Part shown: positions 43,010 to 53,341 of the stretch, piece by piece | Numbering within the stretch: position 1 is the stretch's first letter | Layout of the letters: each line of letters starts with the position of its first letter | NCBI RefSeq assembly: GCF_000971765.1 | Contig: NZ_CP010907.1 | Coordinates: 776,338 to 840,337 of the forward strand | Length of the DNA stretch: 64,000 bases | Origin: Candidatus Pantoea carbekii | GTDB lineage: Bacteria; Pseudomonadota; Gammaproteobacteria; Enterobacterales; Enterobacteriaceae | Direction of reading: 5' to 3' | Program-made: the position numbers and the translations under genes | The notes under the pieces: model-generated | Database searches by the model: none | Told to the model about the DNA's origin: nothing | What the model saw: only the letters and a program-made list of their open reading frames with translations

Positions 43010-44122
43010 ATGAAAAATGTAGGTTTTATTGGTTGGCGTGGTATGGTTGGCTCTGTACTAATGGATCGTATGCAACAAGAACGCGATTTTGATTTAATTA
43101 ATCCAACTTTTTTTTCTACGTCAAAAGTAGGTGAAATAATACCAATTCTCAATAGAACATCACCTAGCATGCTACACAATGCCTTTGATATTGATATTCT
43201 AAAAGAACTTGATATTATTATTACTTGTCAAGGTAGTGATTATACTATTCAAGTTTATCCAAAATTGCGCAAAAGCGGTTGGAAAGGTTATTGGATTGAT
43301 TCTGCGTCTACTCTACGTATGCAAGACAGTGCTATAATTATTCTCGATCCAGTTAACTATCAAGTCATTCTTGAATCACTCAATAGAGGCATTAAAACAT
43401 TTGTAGGAGGTAACTGTACTGTTAGTTTAATGTTGATGTCACTAGGTGGTTTATTTATTAATAATTTAGTAGAGTGGGTATCAGTTGCTACCTATCAAGC
43501 GGCTTCTGGTGCTGGTGCTCGTCATATGCATGAATTGCTTAGACAAATGAGTATGGTAGATAACTGTATAGCAAAATTATTACAAAAGCCGACAGTAACA
43601 ATTTTAGATATAGAACGCAAGATTACTGATTTTACTCGTTCAGGTATCTTACCAACTGATAATTTTCATGTCCCCTTAGTTGGTAGTTTAATACCATGGA
43701 TCGATGAAAAATTGAATAATGGTCAGAGCAGAGAAGAGTGGAAAGGTCAGGCCGAAACTAATAAAATACTTTCAACTAAAAATATTATTCCCATAGATGG
43801 TCTGTGCGTGCGTATAGGTGCGTTACGTTGTCATAGTCAAGCATTTACTATAAAATTAAACAAAAATTTATCTATTAACGAAGTTAAACAACTTCTGCAA
43901 TGCCATAACGAGTGGGTCAAAGTAATACCAAATGATCGAGATATTACTATACGTGAATTAACGCCAGCAGCAGTTACAGGAACTCTATATGTTCCAGTTG
44001 GTCGTCTTCGTAAGTTGAATATGGGTCCGGAATACCTTTCTGCTTTTAGCGTGGGCGATCAGTTGCTATGGGGTGCTGTAGAGCCACTGCGTCGCATGAT
44101 GCGTTTATTGCTTGACCAATAG
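43010..44122 (+). CDS. asd: Aspartate-semialdehyde dehydrogenase
   Basis: Makes aspartate semialdehyde, the branch point to lysine/diaminopimelate and homoserine. The 370-residue product has [14 protein letters not shown] at residues 4-17 (NADP loop), the catalytic Cys in [11 protein letters not shown] near residue 135, [11 protein letters not shown] near 162, and the catalytic His in [13 protein letters not shown] near 274. Also needed for diaminopimelate in the wall made with MurI. Divergent from the MarC-family gene. Confidence 0.97.
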   Translation: MKNVGFIGWRGMVGSVLMDRMQQERDFDLINPTFFSTSKVGEIIPILNRTSPSMLHNAFDIDILKELDIIITCQGSDYTIQVYPKLRKSGWKGYWIDSASTLRMQDSAIIILDPVNYQVILESLNRGIKTFVGGNCTVSLMLMSLGGLFINNLVEWVSVATYQAASGAGARHMHELLRQMSMVDNCIAKLLQKPTVTILDIERKITDFTRSGILPTDNFHVPLVGSLIPWIDEKLNNGQSREEWKGQAETNKILSTKNIIPIDGLCVRIGALRCHSQAFTIKLNKNLSINEVKQLLQCHNEWVKVIPNDRDITIRELTPAAVTGTLYVPVGRLRKLNMGPEYLSAFSVGDQLLWGAVEPLRRMMRLLLDQ

Positions 44123-44401
44123 AAGATATTAGAATAATAATTCAGCACTAACAATCTAATATTTATTACATATGAATTTTGTATTATCTATTTTCTTTAT
44201 AAAAAAATTTATATTAGCAACAAATTATATTGCTATTTACGGTTTTTTCATACTAATTCGTTTAAAAATAGTTGTTCTATGCAATAAAATTAAATATATA
44301 TATGACTATTAGTTATCATTTTGAAAATTTACAACTTTCTCTTTTAGCTTATCTCTATATTATATAAATATAAGTAGTATTTATTTTTGTTAAAATCAAT
44401 T

Positions 44402-45061
44402 TCAATCTGCATATGAATTGAAATATATTGTTAGTGCTTTCAGTATGGTAGTAAGAAGTATTCTATAAAATGGAAGGAAAAAAATTATACAAATTAATAT
44501 TTTGAAACTTGCATCTACTATTGCAATTTCAATCCAATGGGTTGCCATAAAAATATCTAAACTTTTATAAAAGGCTATAAAGAAAAAAGTTGCTGTATCT
44601 ATTATATTTCCAAAAAACATACTCAAAATGGGAGGAACCCACCATAATGAAAAATGTTTCCGCATATAGTTAAAGATATAGACGTCAAGAAACTGACTGA
44701 ATAGATATGCTATAAAACTGGCAAGTGCTATACGTATGCTAAATAAATTAATTTTTTTCAAAGCTATCCAACTTTGCCATTCACCTTGATAAAATAAACA
44801 GGAGATAAGATAAGAAATACATAGGGCTGGACCCATCGCTAATAAAATGATACGGCGAGCTAATGATACATGGAAAATACGTACAGTAAGGTCGGTTACA
44901 AGAAAAATTAATGGAAAACTAAAGGTTCCCCACGTCGCATGCAATCCAAAAATAGATACAGGTAATTGTACTAAGTAATTGCTGAAAACAATAACCAAAA
45001 GATGTAAAAAACATAAGTAAAATAACACGTAGATACGCTGATATATAGAGAGCTTTATCAT
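44402..45061 (-). CDS. yhhQ: YhhQ-family queuosine precursor transporter
   Basis: A 219-residue protein with about six membrane helices. It shows SNYLVQLPVSIFG near residue 28, TWGTFSFPLIFLVTDLTVRIF near 44-64, FGNIIDTATFFFIAFY near 150, and HWIEIAIVDASFKILI, all characteristic of YhhQ. The family imports 7-cyano-7-deazaguanine or a related base for queuosine in tRNA. Its neighbour tusA (divergent here) is also linked to tRNA wobble modification, and the pair is adjacent in E. coli. Keeping an importer hints at salvage from the host, which is inference. Confidence 0.92.
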   Translation of the reverse strand: MIKLSIYQRIYVLFYLCFLHLLVIVFSNYLVQLPVSIFGLHATWGTFSFPLIFLVTDLTVRIFHVSLARRIILLAMGPALCISYLISCLFYQGEWQSWIALKKINLFSIRIALASFIAYLFSQFLDVYIFNYMRKHFSLWWVPPILSMFFGNIIDTATFFFIAFYKSLDIFMATHWIEIAIVDASFKILICIIFFLPFYRILLTTILKALTIYFNSYAD

Positions 45062-45256
45062 ATTAAATATATTAACTTAAGTGAGTTTATTTTAGGTAAT
45101 ATTACAAAATATTAAAAATTAATATTGGGATTTTGATGTTTTATATAGACATCTATATATTAATTACAATTATGACTATATTTACTGTACTATTCTAGGA
45201 TCAATAAGTAGGTTAGAATAAATTATTATGATTAAATATACGGATGCAGAAGATTT

Positions 45257-45508
45257 ATGAATGATTTCTTTTCTCAATCTAACTATATATTGAATATTTT
45301 AGGTTTGCGTTGTCCTGAACCTGTCATGATGCTGCGTAAAACCGTACGTAACATGCAAATAGGTGAAACTCTTCTTGTTATTACTGATGATCCCGCTACT
45401 CCACGTGATATTGCTGGTTTTTGTCTCTTTATGAAACATCGATTAATAGTTCAACAAACAGAAAATTTGCCATATAAATATTTAATTCAAAAGGGTATTG
45501 AAGACTAA
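45257..45508 (+). CDS. tusA: Sulfur carrier protein TusA
   Basis: Takes sulfur from IscS and passes it to TusBCD for 2-thiouridine in tRNA. The 83-residue product has the active Cys in [15 protein letters not shown] near residue 20, [11 protein letters not shown] near 51, and GFCLFMKH. Start [10 protein letters not shown] fits the family. It is divergent from yhhQ. Intact. Confidence 0.95.
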   Translation: MNDFFSQSNYILNILGLRCPEPVMMLRKTVRNMQIGETLLVITDDPATPRDIAGFCLFMKHRLIVQQTENLPYKYLIQKGIED

Positions 45509-45985
45509 ATGTTAAATACAAATTTTTATTAAAATCTAGAATTGCATTGGTAAACAATGAATAACATTACTAAATGTAGTAAATGATTCTGATGATAAGG
45601 ATACGCTAGTATTTTATTAAAAATATTTATAACTACCTTAATTTTTAGGCATTATATATAACTAATATGTTTGGTTAAATATGTGGATATGTAAGTTAGA
45701 TGTGGTTTAAACAATTGCGAATAATGTTATATCTATTGACTATCTGACTATCATCAGGTGATGAACATACCATGTTGGTTTGTATAAAATATTATCATTA
45801 CTTTTTTTACGAAAATATTATGTCAATATAAATTTTATAGATAATTTTATCTTTAATTTAATTTAATTAAAAATTTGTATTTTATACATCACGATGATGA
45901 GATACTAGAACAATATATTAGAGATATTGTTTAAATTTTTATAACTACCCTTAACTAAAGAAGGAATGAATAATATAAAATGTTA
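45509..45985. other. Gene-free spacer between tusA and rsmD
   Basis: The zntA and yhhN-type genes of E. coli are absent. No remnant or strong repeat recognised. Confidence 0.5.
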
Positions 45986-46579
45986 TTATATTTTTTGATA
46001 ACGTTTATATAAATAATAGACTACTTGCCCAGCGATTTTCTTTCTGTGTTGATGCCAATTATTAGGTGTATGTAGTTGACTATTTTCTACTTCACTTTCA
46101 ACGTAAATCCAAGCATTATTTGCTAACCAACCTGTTTCTTCTAATAATCTAATAGTTTTTTCTGTTAGTCCTTTACGGAAAGGAGGATCAATAAATACGA
46201 TATCATATTGAGATACTTGTTTCGTTTGACTTAAAAACTGAAGAGTATTAGTTTCTATTACTTTTGCTTGTAATGCACACAATTTCTTTAAATTCTGCAT
46301 CAGAAGATGTGCTATAGAACGTTTTAATTCTAAAAATGTAACTAAATCTGCATAACGAGATAGCGCTTCCAATCCTAGTGCACCGCTGCCAGCAAAACAA
46401 TCTAAACAGCGTGACTGTTGGATATAAGGAGCAAGCCAATTGAATAAAGTTTCGCGAACGCGGTTAGCAGTAGGGCGCACGTTAGCATTATTCGGTACAG
46501 GCAACTTACGACCTTTCCATTGACCACTAATGATGTATATATTACCACTTTTAATGCTGTTATTACAAGACATATTCAT
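45986..46579 (-). CDS. rsmD: 16S rRNA (guanine966-N2)-methyltransferase
   Basis: Methylates G966 of 16S rRNA using S-adenosylmethionine. The 197-residue Rossmann methyltransferase has ISGQWKGRKLPVP near residue 17, RPTANRVRETLFNWL near 32-46, the SAM loop CLDCFAGSGALGLEALSR near 58-75, and the catalytic DPPF near 130. It is divergent from ftsY, as in E. coli. Full length. Confidence 0.95.
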   Translation of the reverse strand: MNMSCNNSIKSGNIYIISGQWKGRKLPVPNNANVRPTANRVRETLFNWLAPYIQQSRCLDCFAGSGALGLEALSRYADLVTFLELKRSIAHLLMQNLKKLCALQAKVIETNTLQFLSQTKQVSQYDIVFIDPPFRKGLTEKTIRLLEETGWLANNAWIYVESEVENSQLHTPNNWHQHRKKIAGQVVYYLYKRYQKI

Positions 46580-47049
46580 TCTTACATTTAAAAATATTTT
46601 ATATTTGATAATAAATTATTTTCTTATCACATACCACTGTATAAATTTTAATAAAAATTAATATAATGCATTCATTAGATTCTTTTAAATACAGATAGCT
46701 TATCAAATTTGTCGATTTGCACGATACATTAATAATATAATATATTTTTTAGGCTAGTTTTGAACATCAAGATTAATACAATATAATTTAGACGAAAAAT
46801 TACACTTTGTAAAAGTAACACATACACAACTTAATTAGATATATGTTCTTTTTTAAAAAGTTCATTTCAATGATTTTTTATTGTTTTTTGTAAGAATTTT
46901 CAAAATTGATTATTCAAAAATTAAATATAATAAAAGTGCTAAATAAAAAAGTTTTTTTGAAAGTAATGAAAAGTAGTTAAACAAACAATGACGTTAATAG
47001 TTCTATCTGTTAATCTTTATTAAAAATCATTTACAATTATGGGTTATTG
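46580..47049. other. rsmD-ftsY divergent spacer
   Basis: AT-rich promoter region, no coding remnant or strong repeat recognised. Confidence 0.5.
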
Positions 47050-48003
47050 ATGGTTAGTTCTAAACTAAAAAAAGGATTACAACATCCTAATAAAGAAAGT
47101 TTTTTTAGTCGTTTAAAGCGTCATATGGCTAAAACACGAGAAAATATAGGTTCAGGTTTTATTAATTTATTACGCGGTAAAAAAGTTAGTAGCGAGTTAT
47201 TTAACGAGATAGAGGAACGTCTACTGATTGCCGATATAGGCGTAGAAACTACACAAGATCTCATTGCAAATCTAAAGCAACAGGCTAATCAAAAACAATT
47301 ACATAATGCAGAAGCACTGTATAACTTACTTAAAAGTCAACTCGTCAATATTCTTCATAAAGTTGACTTACCCCTAGAGATTAGCAATCGAATGCCATTT
47401 ATAATTCTTATGGTAGGAGTTAATGGTGTAGGCAAAACGAGTACCATCGGTAAATTAGCACACTATTATCAGAAACAAAGTAAATCAGTAATTTTAGCAG
47501 CTGGTGATACTTTTCGAGCAGCGGCATTAGAACAGCTAAAAATATGGGGAACACGTAATGATATTCCTGTGATAGGGCAACATATTGGTGCTGATTCTGC
47601 TTCAGTAATTTTTGACGCTATTCGAGCAGCTAAATCACGTAAGATTGATATCTTAATTGCTGATACTGCAGGCCGTCTACACAATAAATTACACTTAATG
47701 GAGGAATTAAAAAAAATAGTTCGTGTAATAAAAAAGTTAGATACACATGGACCGCATGAAGTAATTTTGACTATTGATGCTAATACTGGACAAAATGCTG
47801 TGAATCAAACTAAATTTTTTCATGAAGCATTAGGTATAACAGGTATGATTATAACGAAATTAGATGGTACAGCAAAAGGCGGCGTAATTTTTTCTATTGC
47901 TAACCAATTTAAAATTCCAATTCGATATATTAGTGTTGGAGAAGACATTAATGATTTAAAGTCATTTAAAGCGTTAGATTTTATTGAAGCGCTATTTTCT
48001 TAA
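47050..48003 (+). CDS. ftsY: Signal recognition particle receptor FtsY, without acidic A domain
   Basis: GTPase receptor that docks ribosome-SRP complexes at the membrane. Start at the ATG 47050 (MVSSKLKKG); a TTG lies directly before it. The 317-residue product keeps the basic helix FFSRLKRHMAKTRENIGSGF near residues 19-38, which in E. coli is the lipid-binding part, then the N and G domains: GVNGVGKTST near 123, DTAGRLHNK near 206 and TKLDGTAKGG near 270. The roughly 190-residue acidic A domain of E. coli FtsY is missing. The N-G core plus that helix works in E. coli, so this is a functional short form. ftsE and ftsX, its usual operon partners, are absent. Confidence 0.95.
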   Translation: MVSSKLKKGLQHPNKESFFSRLKRHMAKTRENIGSGFINLLRGKKVSSELFNEIEERLLIADIGVETTQDLIANLKQQANQKQLHNAEALYNLLKSQLVNILHKVDLPLEISNRMPFIILMVGVNGVGKTSTIGKLAHYYQKQSKSVILAAGDTFRAAALEQLKIWGTRNDIPVIGQHIGADSASVIFDAIRAAKSRKIDILIADTAGRLHNKLHLMEELKKIVRVIKKLDTHGPHEVILTIDANTGQNAVNQTKFFHEALGITGMIITKLDGTAKGGVIFSIANQFKIPIRYISVGEDINDLKSFKALDFIEALFS

Positions 48004-48775
48004 AAACATATAAATCAAAAAAAGTTTTTTAAGAACTTTCAATCTAGAAATCTGGTTACAGTAGATGTTTAACATAATGTGATACAATTTTTTAAAATAA
48101 ACAATAAAGTTATATCATATCTGTATGAAAAAATTTAATTTTTAAAAAATATAATTTAATACTTATAGATAAATGAATAATCTTAACTTGTTATTGATCA
48201 ATAGTGCAACATGCAATCACATACGTGTCATCATACATCACTACTCAAATGTATTTATTGTCATATTTCATTTCTTGGACAATAATCAATGCAATGGGCG
48301 GTCTATACAAGCCATTCTCATTTGTGTACATTGAATTTTTGTTTGATAACCATCAATAATTAATCGTATTACAATATACCAATATTTGTAAAAAAATTGA
48401 TAATTTTTCTATTTAATAGAAATTATACAACGTTGTATTTTAACTAAAAGCACAATAATTATTTCGTTATATTTGTATGTTTTTAGTATTATTTTTGTAT
48501 CTACAAAAAGATTTTTTAAAAAAATTGTAGAAATACCTTACAATATGATAATTGTTCTTTTAAAATTATTCCATAAAAAGATTGATTAGTACATTAATGC
48601 TTTCATTAATATTTTTATTATTTTCATATCGAATCTCATTGATATAAAGATATTAAAGTACGATGATTGCATTATTAAAATATCTTAAACATTCTATTTT
48701 AACTAAATTTTATTTAAGTGATGCTTCTTGATGAGACGAAATATGCAAAATTCTATTGAATTTGTGAGGATTTGA
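48004..48775. other. Spacer between ftsY and rpoH (ftsEX lost)
   Basis: E. coli ftsE and ftsX would fill 1.7 kb here. A slightly less AT-rich patch at about 48190-48330 could be the last trace of an ftsE 3' end, but the match is too weak to call. Confidence 0.5.
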
Positions 48776-49633
48776 ATGGCTAAAGACATACAAACTTTAG
48801 TGATTGCGCCTCTGGGCAACCTAGATGCTTACGTAAGAGTAGCTAATAGTTGGCCGATTTTAACAGCTGAAGAGGAAAAAGTACTAGCTGAACGTTTATA
48901 TTACCAGGCCGATTTAGATGCAGCTAAGAGGTTAATATTATCTCATTTACGTTTTGTTGTTCATATAGCGCGTAACTATTCTGGTTATGGTTTACCACAA
49001 GCGGATTTAATTCAGGAAGGTAATATTGGATTAATGAAAGCCGTACGGCGTTTTAACCATCAAGCTGGTGTGCGTTTAGTATCATTTGCTGTCCATTGGA
49101 TTAAAGCTGAAATTCATGAATATGTTTTGCGTAATTGGCGCATTGTAAAGGTTGCAACAACTAAAGCACAGCGTAAATTATTTTTTAATTTACGCAAAGC
49201 AAAACAACGTTTAGGTTGGTTTAATGAAGATGAGGTAGAAATGGTAGCTCGTGAATTGGGTGTAAGCAGTAAGGATGTAAGAGAAATGGAATCTCGCATG
49301 GCTGCTCAAGATATGACGTTCGACATAGCCGCTGATGATGAATCAGTAGAAGGTAAACCTATGGCGCCAGTACTTTATTTAAAAGATAAAAGCTCTGATT
49401 TTGCAAATGGAATCGAAGAAGACAATTGGGATTCGCATGCAGCAGATAAGCTGAGTGACGCGATGTTAAGTCTTGATGAACGTAGCCAATTTATTATTCG
49501 TTCGAGATGGTTAGATGATGATAATAGAACTACTCTTCAGGAATTAGCCGATAAATATGGTGTTTCTGCTGAGCGTGTACGTCAATTAGAAAAAAATGCA
49601 ATGAAAAAATTACGTGTAGCTATCGAAGGATAG
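48776..49633 (+). CDS. rpoH: Heat-shock sigma factor RpoH (sigma-32)
   Basis: Directs RNA polymerase to heat-shock promoters; the hslVU promoter at 18.3 kb in this window fits its consensus. The 285-residue product has region 2 ([21 protein letters not shown] near residue 55, then [17 protein letters not shown] and [17 protein letters not shown]). The RpoH box [10 protein letters not shown] lies near 131, and region 4 has [21 protein letters not shown] near 252. Full length, with ftsYEX-rpoH order preserved apart from the lost ftsEX. Confidence 0.97.
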   Translation: MAKDIQTLVIAPLGNLDAYVRVANSWPILTAEEEKVLAERLYYQADLDAAKRLILSHLRFVVHIARNYSGYGLPQADLIQEGNIGLMKAVRRFNHQAGVRLVSFAVHWIKAEIHEYVLRNWRIVKVATTKAQRKLFFNLRKAKQRLGWFNEDEVEMVARELGVSSKDVREMESRMAAQDMTFDIAADDESVEGKPMAPVLYLKDKSSDFANGIEEDNWDSHAADKLSDAMLSLDERSQFIIRSRWLDDDNRTTLQELADKYGVSAERVRQLEKNAMKKLRVAIEG

Positions 49634-49740
49634 AGTAAATTAGATTGATTGGATTAAAAAGCAATTTTTTTCATTATTATTTGATATATACAATTAAAGC
49701 AGTTTTAAATTAAGTTGTTTATATAAATAAAAATTCCTAA

Positions 49741-49756
49741 TAACTTAATTAAGTTA
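49741..49756. repeat. 16-base perfect palindrome after rpoH
   Basis: TAACTTAATTAAGTTA, 108 bases beyond the rpoH stop and before the convergent plsB end. Confidence 0.4.
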
Positions 49757-49900
49757 AGAAAGAGAGAAACAAGCATCTTATGATTTCAATGCAAACAAAT
49801 AAAGAACAGATTTGTAAAATTAACCTGATAAAAGATAAAAATCATTTATTAGTATTCTAAATCAAAAAGGTAAAATAAAGACATTATTTCGTCTACATAA

Positions 49901-52330
49901 TTACTTGCAATGTATAGTTTGTTCAATTATCTTAAAAACATCGTTGTTCATTAGTTTACGTAATATTTTCAATATGGTTCGTACACCTTGAGCGTTAATA
50001 ACGGATGACGCACTAATATAACCTTCATGACGTAAGGTTGAAATTAATGAAGTAAAAGCTACTTTATCAAAACATTCTGGCACATCGATACCTTTTAATA
50101 CAGCAATGCGCTGTGTTAATATGCGGCTTTCTTTTTCTAGAATGGCATTATTAATGATGCATTTGAAGTTAATAATAGAAAGAGTAATAAAAAATCTTTG
50201 TAACGTTTGGTGTATAGTAGCTGCTAATAATTTTAATGTCTGTATACGTTGCTTAATAAACTGTAAACGCGTATTATTTTTTATAGTAATAATACCTTGA
50301 CGCATTAATTCATTACACAATTTATTTAAGAGAATTGGTAAATTAGATCTATGCCAAGGTAAGAATAGTTCATTTTTTAGCATCGGATATATTAAACTTA
50401 CTTGATGTAATAGTTCTATCGTACTAATTTCCCCATGTTTATATATAATGATAGCGATTAATGATGGCATTGCTAGCATATGGTGAATATTATTGCAATA
50501 ATAAGTCATCAATACAGATTTTGTATTTGATAATATAATAATTTCACTAATATTGTTTTTTTTAATTGTGAATATATTCATTCGGATAACATAAATCAGC
50601 ATTGCTTCTGCACTCATGTTAGATATTGTTGATTCGGATGAATAAGGAACATTGCAAAGAAGTTGTATATAACATTCAAGTTGTTCAAGTAATTTTTGGC
50701 GACTTAGAGAACGTTGGTTAGATGCCAACAAAGCAGTTGCACATAGGTTTATGGCATTTACTGCGCAAGCTTTATTAATACGTATCATTAAGCAATTTGC
50801 AATTTTATTGACTATAGGCGTCATCCATACTGGCCTCTGGCATTCAATAGTATTGACTGCATTATACCATTCGGGTACTTCTTGGTTTAGATAGTTTAAT
50901 AAATGTAATGGTTTACCAAAATTCACATAACTTTGACCAAGATTGCGTAGTTTGAATAACGCGTTTATCATTTGCATAAATCCTTCTTTAACTTTTAATT
51001 CGCCTCGTAGTTCTTTTATATAACTATTTAATTCTATTACATTTTCATAACCAATATAAATAGGTACAAATGTTATAGAACGGTTATTATTTTTTAACAT
51101 AGCTTGTAATGTCATTGATAAAGTACCAGTTTTCGGTTTTAGTAATCGACCGGTACGCGAACGACCACCTTCAATAAAATATTCTATTGGGCAACGTTGG
51201 TTAAATAATTCACTAAGATATTCTTTAAATACCATCGAGTAGAGCTTATCTAATTTGAATGTACGACGAATAAAAAATGCCCCGAGACGACATAAAATAG
51301 GACCAACCGGCCAAAATTTTAAATTAATACCTGCTGCAATATGCGGCGGACATAAACCTTGATGGTATAATACATAAGAAAGTAATAAATAATCCATATG
51401 GCTACGGTGGCAAGGTATGTAAATAATTTCATGGCCATTTTGTACCAGTTTTTGTATGTATTCACCTCCATGCACATTAATATTTTGATAGACATATTTC
51501 AAAATTAATCCCATTAGATAATCGGTAATACGAATGGCTTGGTGAGAAAAATTAGCAGTAATTTCTTCTATTATTTTAATAGCTTGAAGTTTTGCTGCTT
51601 GGTTTAAAATTTTTTTGCTACGAGCTTCGTCTTCTATTGCTTTTTTAATTGCTTTTGACTGAAGTAATCGATTACATATTTCTTTACGCGTAGGAAGATA
51701 AGGTCCTAGTAGTGTTAAACGTTGTCGAAAAAAATAAATACGAGTTACTCGTACTAATTTATTTATGATTAACTGATCATGTTCGTTATATCTATTCATT
51801 ATTTTACGTAAAGAAATAACAGATGAAAAATGTATATAGTAGTTATCACAGCTATTCAATAAAAATAAAAAAAAGTTTTTTATTTTTTGAAAAATATATG
51901 AAGATTTAGATTCACATCGAATTTTAAAATTCCATGAACGACCCCATATCATCCAAACAGGTATTATTTGTATGTCAAGTTGAGGATTACAATATAAAAA
52001 ATCAAGATAATCACGTAATATTTTTATAAATTGTGTATTAGATAAACAATGTGAAAAAATTCCGTTACTATCGTCAATAAATAAATAACATGGTAATGAA
52101 TAATTATGACTCTCTAGTTTGGTTAGTGGATCTGGTAAATTATACTTTAGACATTGTTTCTGTAATATCAGTAAATCAAATTTTGAATTATAAGGTAGAA
52201 TATATAAAACTGGTTGTGTGAGATCAATATTATACTCAGGAAGTAGATGCAGAGGGATAATTTTATTTTTTATATAAATAGAAAACAATGAATTGAGTAT
52301 TATATAATAAAATTGATACCAACTTGACAT
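49901..52330 (-). CDS. plsB: Glycerol-3-phosphate acyltransferase
   Basis: Inner-membrane enzyme that acylates glycerol 3-phosphate at position 1, the first step of phospholipid synthesis, using the GpsA product. The 809-residue product matches E. coli length. Motif I PCHRSHMDYLL near residue 308 holds the catalytic His and Asp; the FIRRTFK, FIEGGRSRTGR (near 390) and VPIYIGYE motifs follow in the standard order. N- and C-terminal parts are Ile/Asn/Lys-rich and diverged. dgkA, between plsB and lexA in E. coli, is missing. Divergent from lexA. Confidence 0.96.
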   Translation of the reverse strand: MSSWYQFYYIILNSLFSIYIKNKIIPLHLLPEYNIDLTQPVLYILPYNSKFDLLILQKQCLKYNLPDPLTKLESHNYSLPCYLFIDDSNGIFSHCLSNTQFIKILRDYLDFLYCNPQLDIQIIPVWMIWGRSWNFKIRCESKSSYIFQKIKNFFLFLLNSCDNYYIHFSSVISLRKIMNRYNEHDQLIINKLVRVTRIYFFRQRLTLLGPYLPTRKEICNRLLQSKAIKKAIEDEARSKKILNQAAKLQAIKIIEEITANFSHQAIRITDYLMGLILKYVYQNINVHGGEYIQKLVQNGHEIIYIPCHRSHMDYLLLSYVLYHQGLCPPHIAAGINLKFWPVGPILCRLGAFFIRRTFKLDKLYSMVFKEYLSELFNQRCPIEYFIEGGRSRTGRLLKPKTGTLSMTLQAMLKNNNRSITFVPIYIGYENVIELNSYIKELRGELKVKEGFMQMINALFKLRNLGQSYVNFGKPLHLLNYLNQEVPEWYNAVNTIECQRPVWMTPIVNKIANCLMIRINKACAVNAINLCATALLASNQRSLSRQKLLEQLECYIQLLCNVPYSSESTISNMSAEAMLIYVIRMNIFTIKKNNISEIIILSNTKSVLMTYYCNNIHHMLAMPSLIAIIIYKHGEISTIELLHQVSLIYPMLKNELFLPWHRSNLPILLNKLCNELMRQGIITIKNNTRLQFIKQRIQTLKLLAATIHQTLQRFFITLSIINFKCIINNAILEKESRILTQRIAVLKGIDVPECFDKVAFTSLISTLRHEGYISASSVINAQGVRTILKILRKLMNNDVFKIIEQTIHCK

Positions 52331-52457
52331 AAATAAATGGGAAACCTCTTGTTAATAAATTGGACTAGCGCATTATAATATACAGAAAAATTCTGTATGC
52401 AGCAGAATAGTTGATTGTTTTCTACCCTATGTCAAAAATCTTAAAATGAAGTAGTTT

Positions 52458-52492
52458 TTATCATATATCATACTGTATATGATATATGATAA
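52458..52492. repeat. Perfect inverted repeat, 15-base arms, centre CTGTA
   Basis: Arms 52458-52472 (TTATCATATATCATA) and 52478-52492 with a 5-base centre. It lies 128 bases upstream of plsB and about 235 upstream of lexA. The centre TACTGTATATGATAT resembles half an SOS box, perhaps by chance. Confidence 0.75.
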
Positions 52493-52601
52493 TGATTTTA
52501 AAATGTAAAAATCTCATTTTTTAAAAATGATAACTTTATATCTTTGAAACGATTTTTCATCTTACCATTTTTTGTTTCTACCGGTCACAGAAAATTTTAA
52601 T

Positions 52602-52630
52602 TTGACACACTGTAATTGGTCTATTTTATA
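52602..52630 (+). promoter_or_regulatory. lexA promoter candidate
   Basis: TTGACA, 17-base spacer, TTTATA, about 97 bases before the lexA ATG. Perfect -35 and spacing, poor -10. Confidence 0.5.
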
Positions 52631-52726
52631 AATTTTATGGAAAAATTAATATTTTTTATTTCGCTTTAAATTCCATCAAAATTTATATTTTATTGCGAAA
52701 TTTTTATAAAAACCATAAGGTGTAAA

Positions 52727-53341
52727 ATGAAAGCGTTAACCAACAGACAGCAGCAGGTATACGAATTCATTCGTGAATATATTCATGAAACAGGTATGCC
52801 ACCAACTCGTGTAGAAATTGCATGTAAATTAGGTTTTCGTTCACCTAACTCTGCTGAAGAACATTTAAAAGCATTGACGCGTAAAGGTGTTGTAAAAATT
52901 GTTTCAGGTGCATCGCGCGGAATTCGTTTACTGATACAAGGAGAAAAAGAAAGAGGATTACCATTGATTGGACAGACTGATAAAGGTGAACCTTTGCTCA
53001 ATCAAGAACTTATTGAAGCACGCTATCAAGTTGATGCAAACTTGTTTAAACCAGCTGCTGATTTTTTATTACGTATTCATGGCATGTCAATGAAAAATAT
53101 AGGAATAATTGACGGTGATTTGCTTGTAGTTCACAAAACTCAAAATGTTAAAAATAGTCAAATTGTAGTAGTGTGTATTGATAATGAAGTAATTGTGAAA
53201 CGTTGGATCAAAAAAGGCTCAATTGTCCATCTTTTACCAGAAAATCCGGCTTTTAAACCTATTATCGTAGATACTCGAAAACGTTCTTTAATCGTAAAAG
53301 GTTTGGCTGTAGGTATTTTACGTAATAATCAGACGTTTTAA
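52727..53341 (+). CDS. lexA: LexA repressor with altered self-cleavage site
   Basis: SOS repressor. The 204-residue product has the N-terminal winged helix ([24 protein letters not shown]) and the C-terminal S24 peptidase domain with catalytic Ser121 (HGMSMKN) and Lys158 (EVIVKRW). The cleavage site, VAA-G in E. coli LexA (Ala-Gly scissile bond), here reads TDK-G at residues 84-87, so Lys-Gly replaces Ala-Gly. Changes at this Ala often block cleavage in E. coli. No SOS box is seen upstream. It may act as a fixed repressor, or the peptidase step may be relaxed; recA is not in this window. Confidence 0.95.
   Translation: MKALTNRQQQVYEFIREYIHETGMPPTRVEIACKLGFRSPNSAEEHLKALTRKGVVKIVSGASRGIRLLIQGEKERGLPLIGQTDKGEPLLNQELIEARYQVDANLFKPAADFLLRIHGMSMKNIGIIDGDLLVVHKTQNVKNSQIVVVCIDNEVIVKRWIKKGSIVHLLPENPAFKPIIVDTRKRSLIVKGLAVGILRNNQTF

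Larger units (their letters stand above)
52331..52726. promoter_or_regulatory. plsB-lexA divergent region
   Basis: Contains a 15-base-arm inverted repeat at 52458-52492 and a lexA promoter candidate at 52602-52630. No complete SOS box (CTG, 10 bases, CAG) is seen; only half-like CTGT sites occur. Confidence 0.55.

Noticed and set aside
48190-48330. Possible ftsE 3' remnant between ftsY and rpoH
   Set aside because: Only a loose resemblance around a Gly-Gly end; the position fits but the sequence does not convince.
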